Origin: Aphelidium insulamus
Taxonomy: Eukaryota > Aphelidiomycota > Aphelidea > Aphelidiaceae
Direction: 5' to 3'
DNA: 64,000 nucleotides
Assembly: GCA_036784855.1 (NCBI GenBank)
Contig: JAZDSV010000013.1
Coordinates: 186,001-250,000, forward strand
Below the pieces are notes generated by a model that saw only the letters and a program-made list of their open reading frames with translations, did not search any database and was not told the DNA's origin. Below, piece after piece: positions 20,744 through 34,022 of this stretch. Within the stretch, counting starts at the first letter, position 1; each line of letters starts with the position of its first letter. The position numbers and the translations under genes were made by a program.

Positions 20744-22409
20744 ATGTCGCCGCGGTGTTTGCCCACGTTTCACCGCATCGCCACAGCCGGCATGAAATCG
20801 TCCACGTCCAGCGCCGCCGCCGTTTCTGCCACTGGCGCCAATGCCTCACGCTCGTTGCCACCCCGGCACACCGTGCGCGGCGGTGTGGCCGAGCTGGACG
20901 GCGATGAGATGACGCGCATCATGTGGCAATCCATCAAGGACAAGCTGATCATGCCGTTCCTGAGCATACCGCACCTGCAGTACTTTGACCTGTCCATCCA
21001 GTCGCGTGATGCCACGGATGACAAGGTCACTGTCGACGCCGCCGAGGCCATCAAACAGTGTGGTGTGGGCATCAAATGTGCCACCATCACCGCGGATCCT
21101 GCCCGTGTCAAGGGTGCATACATATATATATATATATATATATTTTATATCTTGCATTGATGTAATAGAGTTTGGACTGAAGCACATGCATCGCTCGCCC
21201 AATGGAACTATTCGACACATTCTGGACGGCACAGTGTTCCGTGAGCCCATATTGTTGGACAGGGTGCCGCGTCTGCTACCACACTGGAACAAGCCCATCA
21301 TTATCGGACGGCATGCCTTCGGTGACCAGGTACTGTCAATTGTTGATTATGTATTATCAGTTAATGACTTGCAGTACCGGGCTACGGAGATGGAGGTGAC
21401 TGGGCCAGGAAAGTTGGAGTTGGTGTTCACTCCTGCCGACGGAAAGGGCGAGCCCGTTCGCTCGCTGGTCAACACATTTACAGGTAACAATCTGAATAAA
21501 GCAATTTTATATACGAGACTACAATATTTTAGATCCCGGCGTGGCAATGAGCATGTTCAATGTGGATCACTCTATCGCCGGATTTGGTAAGAGCTGTTTC
21601 GAGATGGCGCTCAAGGTCGGCATGCCGCTCTATCTGAGCACAAAGAACACTATCCTGAAGAAATACGATGGCCGCTTCAAGGATATCTTTGAAGACATTT
21701 ACAAAAAGTGCGTGACTATATTAGAATATGCTAAAGCAAATATATCACTTTTTACAGGCACTATGAAGCCGCTTTTAAAGAGCGTGGAATCTGGTACGAA
21801 CACCGACTTATCGACGATATGGTTGCGCAGGCCGTCAAGTCGTCTGGAGGTTTTGTATGGGCATGCAAGAACTATGATGGTATGTTGCAGTTTTACTTTG
21901 GTTGCAGCATATTCATCATTAACTGGTTCGCAGGTGATGTGCAGTCCGACATTTTGGCACAGGGTTTCGGCTCTCTGGGACTGATGACCAGTGTGCTGAT
22001 GACTCCCGACGGAGATGTGATGGAGAGTGAGGCGGCGCACGGCACCGTCACACGCCATTACCGCCTGCACCAGCAGGGCAAGGAGACCAGCACTAATTCT
22101 ATTGCCTCAATCTTTGCGTGGACTCGCGGACTGGCACACCGTGCTAAACTGGACAATGACGCGGTGCTTGCTAATTTCGCCACCAGCCTCGAGCGAGCCA
22201 CCATTGACACGGTGGACATTGACGGTCTGATGACCAAAGATCTGGCACTGGCCATTCACGGTGACAAGTGGGTCCTGTCATTGTTGTATACTGTGTTGTC
22301 AACGCATTTTTGTAGGCTAAAGCGCGAACACTATCTGCTGACTGAAGAGTTTATCGACGCCGTGCGCAACCGTCTCGAGGCGTCCATGCAGCAAAAGGCC
22401 AAAGTATAG
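20744..22409 (+). CDS. IDP1: NADP-dependent isocitrate dehydrogenase, probably mitochondrial
   Basis: Seven exons (introns 21114-21168, 21330-21374, 21484-21532, 21708-21757, 21880-21933, 22268-22315) encode 454 residues. The enzyme converts isocitrate and NADP+ to 2-oxoglutarate, CO2 and NADPH. Diagnostic segments are [103 protein letters not shown] and [10 protein letters not shown]. The first ~45 residues after the chosen start ([16 protein letters not shown]...) are basic and hydroxylated and fit a mitochondrial targeting peptide. No C-terminal peroxisomal SKL-type signal is present (ends KAKV). Intron 1 contains an AT dinucleotide run. An upstream in-frame ATG at 20702 is possible. Confidence 0.94.
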
Positions 22410-22524
22410 CCTCGCTGAATACCTTGAAGTTGGATATAATATAAGTATATTCCACAGCTGTGTAATATGACCTTGCAGTCTCATACAGGACACACCACAC
22501 TGCAATACGCAATCACATTTCCAC

Positions 22525-23557
22525 ATGAGCCGCCGGCACATTGACTACGGCAAGTACAATGCGCAGCGCATATCGCACACCGTCAAGCAGCGCTACTTGA
22601 AGGGCGGTCTGCTGGCACGGCCGCTGTGGATGGACGTGGTGGACGCGCTGCCACCCGTGCCGTCGCCCACGCGTCTCCGCTCACACGATCTCACCAACTT
22701 TGCCGACCAGGCTGCCAACAGCACCAGCACCACCACCAGCCAGCAACAGCGCGACCAGCAGCTGACCGAGTACTGCCGCGGCCTGGGCACCTTCAAGTGG
22801 TTCAAGCTGTACAAGGGCAGCGGGCGGTACACGGCCGCATCGGGGCGCCGCAACCCGCGCACGGGCGCCGACGACAAGCAGTGGCGTGACGCGGTGCGCG
22901 AGGCCGACACGGTGTACGGGTTCCCGCGTGACATCGTCTACCCGGAGGACAAGTTGCGCGCGCGTTTCTACGCAGATCACCCGTTGGAGCGGTTCGCGGC
23001 CAAACCACTCGCCTCCGTGGACGACGAGCCGAGGGACGCGAGCGGGAGTAATGTGACGAGCGTGGGCGACTTGCTCACCTCCCTGTTTGGCAAGCAGGCG
23101 GCAGTAGCGAGCAAGTCGGTCACGAAAGATGCTGGCGGAACCACTGGACGGCGAGGCCGTGGTGCAGCACCAGATGCGCCTGATGAAACAAGGCGGCATG
23201 ACGGAGGATAGCGCCTATGCAGCCGCGTGCCACGCATTCTACAAGGCTCGAGCATCCGCCATGAAGCCGGTGGTAATGCCGCCAGCATCAGATGCTGCTC
23301 CTAATACTTCATCCGAGAGCACTGCGACTGACGCGGCATCGACGAGTCCAAAACCATCATCAGACAATGTCGCCGGTTCATCATCTACCACTATCACAGC
23401 AGATGCAAGCACGGCACAGCCCTCTACACTGTCTGCCGCTGAAGAGTGGCTGCGCATGGAAGAGGAGGCATTCGCAAAGGGCTGTGCACTCAAGCACCAG
23501 GAAGAGATCAACAGGCAGCTGGCGCGTGTCACTCGCCAACAGTCCACCGCCATTTAG
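22525..23557 (+). CDS. mitochondrial small ribosomal subunit protein mS23 (Rsm25-like), one frame break
   Basis: The N-terminal part matches mS23: VKQRYLKGGLLARPLWMDVVDALPP, then IVYPEDKLRARFYADHP. The C-terminal part, in a different frame from about 23110, reads LDGEAVVQHQMRLMKQGGM, EDSAYAAACHAFYKAR, as in fungal Rsm25. The two parts overlap near 23108-23210 and need one extra base to be discounted. I found no splice pair that connects them. Because mS23 is needed for mitochondrial translation and both halves are well conserved, a sequence error is more likely than a dead gene. A Gln/Ser/Thr-rich insert and a ~90-residue Ser/Thr/Ala-rich tail are extensions relative to other fungi. The start codon is only ~115 bp downstream of the IDH stop. 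Confidence 0.78.
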
Positions 23558-23967
23558 AGTGTGTTTGTGTGCGTGGTGGTGGTGGTTGTGTGCTAGCCAT
23601 TAATAATAGAAAGTGCGGCTTGAACCAGATTGAATTATATTACACTATATTTGTCATACGTGCTATAGGCAATTATGGCAACACTATCCTGTAGTTGCAA
23701 GAACAGAATTCAAACTGAACACAGAAAGACCAAAGAAATCCAAGTATAAACAAGTGTACAACAAAAATAAGCCGATGAAGGCGAAGCAACAAGTACAGGT
23801 GAAAGTATTAAAAAGGAAACAGAAGAAGCCAGTGTGAAGCAAGAATAAGAAGTGAGCAGATGAAGCAGCAATAAAGGATCGAAGACTTCCTATATATAAC
23901 AATTGTATAGTATGTCATTAAATATGGACGAAGGAAAAAGAAAAAAAAAAAAGAAAATCACATCGCG

Positions 23968-25029
23968 ATGCGTGTCGCCTGGAAAATGCTGGCTGCCATG
24001 GCGGCGACTATCTGCGCGCACATGGCGCACGCGTCGGTCCCGTCACAGCCACCACCGAGTGCAGTGACAACGTCGAGTCGATGCACGGCCGACACTGGTC
24101 CCGAGGTCAGCACCACGCTCGCGCAAGTGTTTGCCGATGATGGCGGCATGCCGGATTTCGCTGCCGATTTCGACGCCATGGACACCGACAATGATGGCCG
24201 CATCGGCGTCGGAGAGTCGCGACGGTACTTTAATAATGCAGTCTCGTACGCATCCACAATCAGGAGCCAGGTGCTGGTGGGCAATGTGCCCGATTTGGCC
24301 GATGAGAATGGTAAGCTACACACTATACAAGAATGGTGCATATTATCTGTATTCACACTGGCCATATGCATAGATGACGGCAAGGTGATCAAGAAGGAAT
24401 TTCTGGACGGCATGACCAGGCTGTGGAACACGTCGTTCACGTCGTGCGCCGGCCTGTGCGACTCCATCGACCGCAAGCTGACTGGATGCGGCTACGGCAC
24501 CTCCGTGCTCAGCGACACCGCCAACCCGCAGGCCATCTATATGATGCGCGGCTGTCGACTAGGCGCCCCGGCATTCGACCCGTTTGCCCAGTGTGTGCGC
24601 GCCCGCAGTTGTGATCTGCTGCGTACCTGCTTCGACATGGTGGCCAGGCAGCAGTGTGGCCAGCATATGGTGCAGGGATTTGCCGTGGCCTTCAAGTCTG
24701 TGGGCAAGGCCGCGGACCCATACGCATATCAAACTAACGGCACCACCACCACCAACGGCACCAGCACAGTAGGCAACAACGCGACGCTATTGCAGGCGGA
24801 ACGCGCCAAGCGCCAGTCCGACATCTACCGGTGGTTGGGACTGTCGTTGGTGGGAGTCGTGGCCACGCTGCTGTCAATGTTCCGCTCACTATCGCTGCTG
24901 TTGACGATGCTGGCACTGACCTATGCGGCCATGTTTATCACCGCGGTGAAGTCGTTCAGCACCGCGGGAGACCGGATAGCACTGCGCGGACCCATTGTAG
25001 ACGTGTGCAGCACACAGCCGCTCCAATAA
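23968..25029 (+). CDS. secreted EF-hand/Cys-rich protein with two C-terminal TM segments (diverged family member)
   Basis: Two exons (23968-24310, 24374-25029) give 332 residues. There is a signal peptide to AHAS, then SVPSQPPPSAVTTSSRC, shared with the four genes at 42.8-47.9 kb. An EF-hand loop follows (DTDNDGRIGVGE), and a second acidic loop starts at the exon junction (ENDDGKVIKKEF). Next is a Cys-rich domain: FTSCAGLCDS, KLTGCGYGTS, MMRGCRLG, FAQCVRARSC, CFDM and QQCGQH. An N-glycosylation-rich linker (NGT repeats) precedes two hydrophobic helices and an AGDRIALRGPIVDVC end. The phase-1 intron position matches the tandem relatives. The 63-bp intron is in frame and stop-free, so a retained form would also be readable. 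A calcium-responsive membrane protein of unknown role is a reasonable guess. Confidence 0.8.
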   Translation: MRVAWKMLAAMAATICAHMAHASVPSQPPPSAVTTSSRCTADTGPEVSTTLAQVFADDGGMPDFAADFDAMDTDNDGRIGVGESRRYFNNAVSYASTIRSQVLVGNVPDLADENGKLHTIQEWCILSVFTLAICIDDGKVIKKEFLDGMTRLWNTSFTSCAGLCDSIDRKLTGCGYGTSVLSDTANPQAIYMMRGCRLGAPAFDPFAQCVRARSCDLLRTCFDMVARQQCGQHMVQGFAVAFKSVGKAADPYAYQTNGTTTTNGTSTVGNNATLLQAERAKRQSDIYRWLGLSLVGVVATLLSMFRSLSLLLTMLALTYAAMFITAVKSFSTAGDRIALRGPIVDVCSTQPLQ

Positions 25030-25120
25030 TATTGGGATTCTCATATACATGGAAATAGATCATCGCATTACAACTTTCACAATTTTCTTCCATCAGCAAC
25101 AATATTTTTTGCGAGTTATA

Positions 25121-25933
25121 ATGGGACGCGTGTCCAAGTATCGATATTCCGCGCGGCAGGTGGCGCGTTCATCAGCTGCCCGCACCGCTGCAGATGATGC
25201 GCGCCATGATATGCCGCCATCGAGTGGACGACAGTTGGCCACCACCACAGATAATACGACAAATGTGGTGGATGAGGACGTGAACGACGCGCCCAAGGGA
25301 CTGCTGCGTCTGCTGGCGAATTCGGCACAGCTACAGAGTGGAATGAAGCGGCCACGGAAACGCGTACCCACGCATGCCGGTGGGGACAAGAAGGGGACAC
25401 CAGCTGGTGCATCGTCATCGCACGTCTCACGGCTGACGCCCATCCAACCCGGCGAGTCTCTGCGCGCCTTCAACCACCGCGTAAATGCCGCCAGTCAACT
25501 GGACATGGCCACCGCGGGCGCTGTGGATGCCTCTGCTGGCAATCGCCGTAAAGAGAGGTGGGCATACACATATGATAAGCGATATACTTTACACTTATAA
25601 TCAAATCAAATCAACTAATAATGATGTTAATGCAGATCCAAAGAGTTTACAAAGAAGCGCAATGAGAAGAAGAAGCGGAAACGGAACGATGCCAATAGTG
25701 ATGATGACAACGATGTGAAAGTCAAGGCACCGGCCGTTCCATTCGGAGACGTGGCACAGGCTCCACCCGCATCACTGGGACGTCTGTCGCGCAAATCCGA
25801 AAAGATTATCAGCGCAGGCAAGTGTCAGAGTGCTGGAAAGGGTGGAATGCGTGCGGAACAGTTGCTTGCCGCCACGCGGCAAACCGTCATTGACATGTAC
25901 CGCGAGCAGAAGCGCCTAAAGTCCCAGGGATGA
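25121..25933 (+). CDS. CCDC137-like nucleolar protein
   Basis: Two exons (25121-25557 and 25636-25933; 78-bp intron GTGGGC...GCAG) encode 244 residues. Similarity to CCDC137 lies in three blocks. One is the Pro/Gly-Glu-Ser motif and helix IQPGESLRAFNHRVNAAS. The second is a very basic stretch (EFTKKRNEKKKRKRND) followed by VPFGDVAQAPP. The third is a C-terminal helix, EQLLAATRQTVIDMYREQKR. CCDC137 is a small, basic, nuclear/nucleolar RNA-associated protein. Basic composition and nuclear-localisation-like clusters agree. The match was recognised from motif order, without any alignment, so the orthology is likely rather than certain. Confidence 0.68.
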
Positions 25934-26198
25934 AACAGAATGTTGAACTGTTATACTTGCTTACTTGTTTACTTGTTATACATGAATTTTTTTGAAGTTT
26001 GTATGTAGTACGTACAGGCCACCTGTCCCGGACAGCTTGACACCCAGCCAATCACGGCCGACAAAAATGTTGCCGCGGAATCACGGCGCGATGCCGGCGT
26101 ACCACCGCACCGATGCCGCCAATAGAAGTGCATAAAGAGCGCGCAATGCAGACTGGTTGATCTAGTTAGCATAAACATACCCACCAGTATTATAAACT

Positions 26199-27203
26199 AT
26201 GTCTACACCCGTGAGACCACCGCGCACGCTGCGCAAGTTCAACTCGGACGACAGTCTGCGCGATGCCGCGGCGCCCATGCCCCAGCCAGCGGCACCCAAC
26301 CGCCGCGACGATTTCGCCGCGTCGCACCGTCTGTCACAGCACGGCTTCACCGAGCCACCACGAGAATACGCGCGCCGCTATGTCACCAGTGATGACAATG
26401 ACGACGACGAGGACGACAGCAGCGACTACAAGCGCAAGGTGCGCGCGGCCGACGAGCGCCCGTCCCCCCTCGACTACATCAAACAGGTGTTCAAGTCGTC
26501 CAAGTCGCGCGGTGTCCGCTTCTGGGCCGCGGTTATATGCGGTGTCCTGGTGCTACTAATAGTGGCGCTGGCACTGGCCCTCTACTTTTACTTCTGGGTG
26601 GGCAACCCGCAGGTCAGTGTGCTGCGTGTCATCCCGCCCAGCGGCGACTTCAAGAACAATGCCGTCATAGATCTGGGTGACAAGTCGGCCGGCGTGGGTC
26701 CCTCAATGATTGTCAATGTGACGCTGGAAGTGCAAATAACCAACCCGAACCGCCTGCAGCTCGCCCTCAACCAGGTGGACATACGCGCCTACCACCCGCT
26801 GGTGCCCACGCTCCAGATCGCCTCCTCCTTCCTGGACTCACTGGTTCTGCCCGCCGAAGGTGTGGTGGTGCAGCAGATCCCGCTGTCACTGCGCTACAAG
26901 TTCTCTGACGACCCCACCTCCTCCATACCCAAGGATTTGGTGGCTGCGTGCACGATACCCGCGGGAAAAACGGCGCCCGAGAAACAGTTGCAGATCCTGG
27001 TGGCGGTGGACACGTTGTTGCGCATCACGTCGCTGATACGTCCTGCCGTGCCCACCATCCGCAGCGACCCGTCGTTCGACTGTCCGTTCACCGGGTCCTC
27101 GGCATTCACGATCGCCGGTGCACCGGTGGATCTGGCGCGCATTGACTGGCAGGCGCTGCAGGGCGGCACTCTCGGCTACCTGCCCGCTACCACCACTGCG
27201 TAA
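26199..27203 (+). CDS. single-pass membrane protein with LEA14/NDR1-like extracellular domain
   Basis: An unspliced 334-residue protein. Residues 1-105 are disordered, with an acidic run (DDNDDDEDD). A single TM follows (about 108-135: FWAAVICGVLVLLIVALALALYFYFW). The luminal domain has the LEA-2/WHy pattern: VNVTLEVQITNPNRLQLALNQVDIRAYHP, then VLPAEGVVVQQIPLSL and later strands to the C-terminus. Fungal relatives of plant NDR1/LEA14 proteins share this plan and localise to vacuolar or plasma membranes. Two later Cys/Pro strands end in GTLGYLPA. CCAATCA lies at 26048-26054, about 145 bp upstream. Confidence 0.7.
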   Translation: MSTPVRPPRTLRKFNSDDSLRDAAAPMPQPAAPNRRDDFAASHRLSQHGFTEPPREYARRYVTSDDNDDDEDDSSDYKRKVRAADERPSPLDYIKQVFKSSKSRGVRFWAAVICGVLVLLIVALALALYFYFWVGNPQVSVLRVIPPSGDFKNNAVIDLGDKSAGVGPSMIVNVTLEVQITNPNRLQLALNQVDIRAYHPLVPTLQIASSFLDSLVLPAEGVVVQQIPLSLRYKFSDDPTSSIPKDLVAACTIPAGKTAPEKQLQILVAVDTLLRITSLIRPAVPTIRSDPSFDCPFTGSSAFTIAGAPVDLARIDWQALQGGTLGYLPATTTA

Positions 27204-27360
27204 ATTCTCATTCTAACCCAGTTGCCAACCTACAATACAATACACATTGTGATATATGCACGTGCCTACTGGTTGCTATATATGTCTGTTTATGCATTGC
27301 ATTATATGCCAATACAACGTGACATATTCTGCGTCCAAAGCCTCAGCCGTGTTGTAACTT

Positions 27361-27608
27361 TGAATTATGCTCTGGTGGGACAAACTAGCGTATCATAAAT
27401 TATGCTCTGGTGGGACAAATTAGCGTATTATAAATTATGCTCTGGTGGGACAAATTAGCGTATCATAAATTATGCTCTGGTGGGACAAATTAGCGTATCA
27501 TAAATTATGCTCTGGTGGACAACCTAGCGTATTATAAATTATGCTCTGGTGGACAACCTAGCGTATTATAAATTATGCTCTGGTGGACAACCTAGCGTAT
27601 TATAAATT
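27361..27608. repeat. minisatellite, seven 34-35 bp units
   Basis: Seven head-to-tail copies of a unit containing TATGCTCTGGTGG and TAGCGTAT. The first four carry GGGACAAA (35 bp) and the last three GGACAACC (34 bp). A truncated eighth unit follows. The array lies 3' of the LEA-like gene. The 150 bp before it hold no gene. Confidence 0.9.
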
Positions 27609-27708
27609 ATGGACAAACTAGCGCGTAATATGCGTGCACATGCGCAATGTGATTGGTCCCGCTTCGCTTCTCCTTGCGCGCTTTCCATCTTGATTTCAAT
27701 TTTACAAA

Positions 27709-28230
27709 TGCTCAGTCACAGTACTATTACTGCGCTGTTGTGGACAACGCTGCACCTAGCCGTATTCGCTGCCACCGTGCCTGAATCTGCTCGACATCCC
27801 CAACGAACAGCTACGATGCATACTTGATTTCGTGGGCAAGGATAGCTACCTTCTGGTGGCGCCGGTGTCCAAGAAAATGCGCGCTGATTATCTGGCAGTG
27901 CCGGGCAACGAGATGATTTCTGCGCATCGTTGCTTCGTGTACTCCGTGGCATTGGCTCAGTGTGCCCTTGGTAGTGGTGCTGTTCCGTACCGGTTGGCAA
28001 GCGCGTGCGCCCTTCGAAGTGCTGACATGCTGAACTTGATGGTGTCCCGCAAAATAAAGTTGACGGATGGCGAGGATGTGCTTGCATGGGTGATGAAGCC
28101 TTGTCCTTTTTCCGACGCAAGCCAATGGGTGCCAGAGGATTTGTTACAACGCCACCGATTGAGCACGCAGGGTACAACGCCTGACTGCGAATACGCGAAG
28201 AAACGTGTCGGAGTGGATTATGATCCATAA
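27709..28230 (+). pseudogene. N-terminal fragment of an ankyrin-family gene
   Basis: The frame from about 27760 to 28230 reads LDIPNEQLRCILDFVG, KDSYLLVAPVSKKMRADYL, then LASACALRSADML. This is the F-box-like head that precedes GCPW ankyrin repeats in this type of protein. No ATG opens this frame. A nearby ATG at 27709 opens a signal-like hydrophobic stretch in another frame, implying a frameshift near 27775. The ankyrin repeats themselves are missing, and the frame ends in an unrelated tail (VGVDYDP). It is a decayed or truncated copy. TGATTGG at 27650-27656 lies ~55 bp upstream. Confidence 0.6.
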
Positions 28231-28541
28231 AGGTCCCTACCTCACAATAATTTCGCCTTCAATGGTCAGTATGGATTAATTGAAGTGCGCATAAGAAAAA
28301 GAAAAAGAAAACAATTAGCGCAGCGCATGCAGGTGACTGCATTTAGTAACGCTGAATACCATAGCGACTAATATGGTAGTAATCGCTTCAGGGCAGTATT
28401 CCGTAAACCATCGCAGTGAGGCTTCTATCACAGTGAGACGATATATTTCCGTAGCCCCTTGATGCCATCAGCCAATCAGCGCAGCGATAGGACAATGTGC
28501 AAAAACTTCACCTTTTGACTTTGACAAAATGACAAAAAAAA
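28231..28541. other. gap between two decayed ankyrin genes
   Basis: Only a short A/G tract near 28296-28313 and a CCAATCA box at 28472-28478 were seen. Confidence 0.45.
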
Positions 28542-29909
28542 ATGGTCTCGTCACTTGTTCGCCATGGGGTTATCATTGCATTAGCATGGTTTGCCGTCAT
28601 GCGAAGCAGTGAGCATTACGCAGACGCGTCTCCTGGTATTACATTATCATCATACACGGACATGCAATTCGAAGTGGATGCTGCTGTGGCGAATCCTAGC
28701 GAGCATGATCTCATCACTAATGACTGGATCGCCGATGCTATGCACCCAGACGCCAACCATCGTGCGCTTGTGGCCGAGGCAATCAAGGAGTGCTCAGTGA
28801 CAAAGTTGGAGTGGCTTCGCGATAACTACTTTATCGATTTCAAGCTGGAGCGCTGGATGGATGATGCGGCCGCCGTTGAATGCACGGAAGTGCTGCAATG
28901 GTTCAAGGATAATGACGCGCCGTGAGGTACATCTACGTGCGCCAGTGCTGCTCTTCACGGCCATGCGGAAGCACTGTGGTGGCTAATCAACAAGGGATGT
29001 CCACATGACGAGTCTGTCTGTTCGAGCGCTGCGGAAGGGGGTCACATGGGCTTGCTACAAGAAGCGCGCGCAAAGGGTATTTCGTGGGATGCAAATACTT
29101 GCTCGATGGCTGCTCGGAGTGGCAACTTGGAGTTGCTGAAATGGGCCGCAGAGAATGGTTGCCCGCTGGAAGGGTCAAGTGCTGCAGTTGATGCGGCAAA
29201 AAAGGGACACCAGAACGTACTGGAATGGTTAAAGGATGAAAAGGGGTTAAATATCAAGGGAAGTCATTGCGCAGGCGCCGCAATGGGAGGCCACTTTGAT
29301 CTGCTAGAGTGGATGTTGCAATTGGTGGGACAGTCAGTTGCTTTGTCTGCAAAGAAGCAGCCGGTAAAGCAACTCGCAAACAATTTGAAAAGTTGCAGCA
29401 AGCTTGTCGTTGCATTAATCGGGAATTTTGTGCCAGGGCGGCCGAAGGCATAATCTACCCGTACTGCAATGGCTAACGAATCACCATTGTCCAAAGATGT
29501 CATGGTTTGCCCCTGTGGCGGCCAAAGGAGGTAACGTGACACTTCTGCAGTGGGCAAGTCAAATGGATATCAGTTGAACACCATTGTCTGTCGATACGCT
29601 GCGAATAATGGCCACTTGCATGTGCTCAAATGGGCACATGCAAATGAGTGCGAATCGGATTCATCAACCTGCATCAGCGCTGCTGAGGGGGGCCACTTGG
29701 AAGTGTTACAGTGGTTACGTAAACAAGGCTGCCCGTGGAATAGTAATGTGCCCCGTATTGCTGCAGAGCAAGGTAACATCAAAATGTTGAGATGGGCTTT
29801 GGCAAATGGTTGTGAGTGCTACCTCCCTTGTATTTTGCCTCACGTCGAGTACAATCCGGAACTTTTACAGTGGATAAAAGCGGAATTGGCAACACATGGT
29901 ACTAAATAG
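28542..29909 (+). pseudogene. ankyrin-repeat gene with a nonsense codon and frameshifts
   Basis: It starts with a hydrophobic signal-like N-terminus (MVSSLVRHGVIIALAWFAV) and continues into ankyrin repeats. At 28923-28925 a TGA replaces the codon for the invariant Trp of the CPW motif (NDAP-stop-GTSTCASAA). The same frame then continues with good repeats (CPHDESVCSSAAEGGH, SWDANTCSMAARSGNL) until about 29320. Further repeats reappear in other frames (CARAAEG, PVAAKGGNVTLLQWA), and in the original frame from 29550 to the stop at 29909. One nonsense plus at least two frame changes over 1.4 kb indicate real decay. Confidence 0.8.
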
Positions 29910-29995
29910 TAGTTATCGGATAATTACACATACGCATTCTTTTAAAATTGAAGTTCATCACTGAGCAGCAAATAAATCTCTTGAATAGCAACAAA

Positions 29996-32666
<2,671 letters not shown>

Positions 32667-32753
32667 GTGTATTATGCTTTGTCCAGAAATTTTATCTCAC
32701 AGCTGCATTCCACAAAGCGCATCCAGTCTAACATCATCTATCTATTGAGTGGA

Positions 32754-33954
32754 CTACACCCACGCATACTTTTCATTGGCAATCCAGTGCACGTCCACCG
32801 GGCGTCCAGTCTCTGTGTCACGCACTAGCAGCGAAGGCAAGGAGTCTTCCGTGCGCGTATGCCACACGGAATCCCGCACGCCAATGGATTCCAGCGCCTT
32901 GTTCCAGCAAGTCTGCGCACCGCACGGATTCCATACGACAAATTTGTCGAATAGGCGGCCGTCCGGGTCACATTTGCGTAGCAGCTGAGCGATGGAAGCC
33001 AGCATCGGTGCCAGAGCACAATCTACCGTGACAGCGTGCCGTAGCGCGTAAACTATGCGCTCCTTGAAGTCGTAAAACAAGATGACAAAGGCTTCCCTTG
33101 CATGCTCTCCCACACGCACGCCGTACGGAAACAGAGCGTCGAATGTGGTGCGCTCCATGCCTCCCAGCGCTGTCTGTGCATAGAATGCCGACCTCTCACG
33201 AAACCATTTCACCGTGTCCACACCGAGGTTGAAATAGATGGCAGTGTGCGGGGAATCAGCATTGCATACTGCCTCCGTGGCCTGCTTGTGCATCAGGGCC
33301 GCGTCTGCCTCCACAATTGCCTCCAATTGCCGGCCGGTGTCAATGGCGACCACCGCAGCGTGCTTGTCCATGGGCTGTGCCAGCAAAAGAGACTTTCCAT
33401 TGAGTTGCAGCTCCAGCGGCGAATGCACCAGCCAGCCTTGACGCGCGTAAAAGTCTGGCCCAATGTCCGAGTACAGGTTGGACACAGTCCATGCGGGGAG
33501 TCTGCCATCTCTGCGCACAGCTTGCTCGTCGTGCAGCCACCCAGTCAAGTGTTGCACCATCGTGCGTCCATATCCGCGTGAACGGTGCTCAGGCGGCACA
33601 AACACGCTGGCTATGCCGTGTGCGGGAATATCGCGATGAGTGCACACATCTCCCGACGGCAGCCTCTGCACCGCCGTCACGTGTCGCGCATACGTCTCCA
33701 GCTGTCCCACCACGACCGACTCCTTGCCGTCTAGTTGCGCGCGGTTAGCAGACCAACTCATCATGTAACTTACCCGCACCCTCACGCGTTAGAAGCAGAG
33801 TTTGCCGCGAGTTCTGCGCGAACCGAGTGGCGGCCAGGGCGCGTTCACGCTGCACATACTGCGCCACGCTCAGTCGAGGCGCGCCCCATTCGCTGTAGTT
33901 TCGGTGCCACGAGGCCTCCAATTCGGCGTCATCGCGCGCTGCCCTCAACTTCAT
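32754..33954 (-). CDS. GNAT-fold acetyltransferase, LYC1-like
   Basis: Two exons (33954-33774, 33730-32754) separated by a 43-bp intron with a CTAAC branch-like site encode 385 residues. The acetyl-CoA motif is visible as IASVFVPPEHRSRGYGRTMVQHL. Features typical of fungal LYC1-like proteins flank it: NLYSDIGPDFYARQGW before a beta-rich C-terminal half, and DCALAPMLASIAQLL near the end. LYC1 acetylates lysine at N6 in lysine catabolism, but family members are diverse and the substrate here is unproven. It is transcribed in the same direction as the SNF2 gene, with only 87 bp between its stop and that gene's start codon. Confidence 0.75.
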
Positions 33955-34022
33955 GACTGTGAAATTCTGTCGAGTGTGGCTGCATTTTTGTGTTTTAATA
34001 TATGGGGGTTTATTATGGATGA

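Noticed and set aside
27361-27608. CRISPR-like array
   Set aside because: Units are contiguous with no unique spacers, and the genome is eukaryotic; it is a minisatellite.
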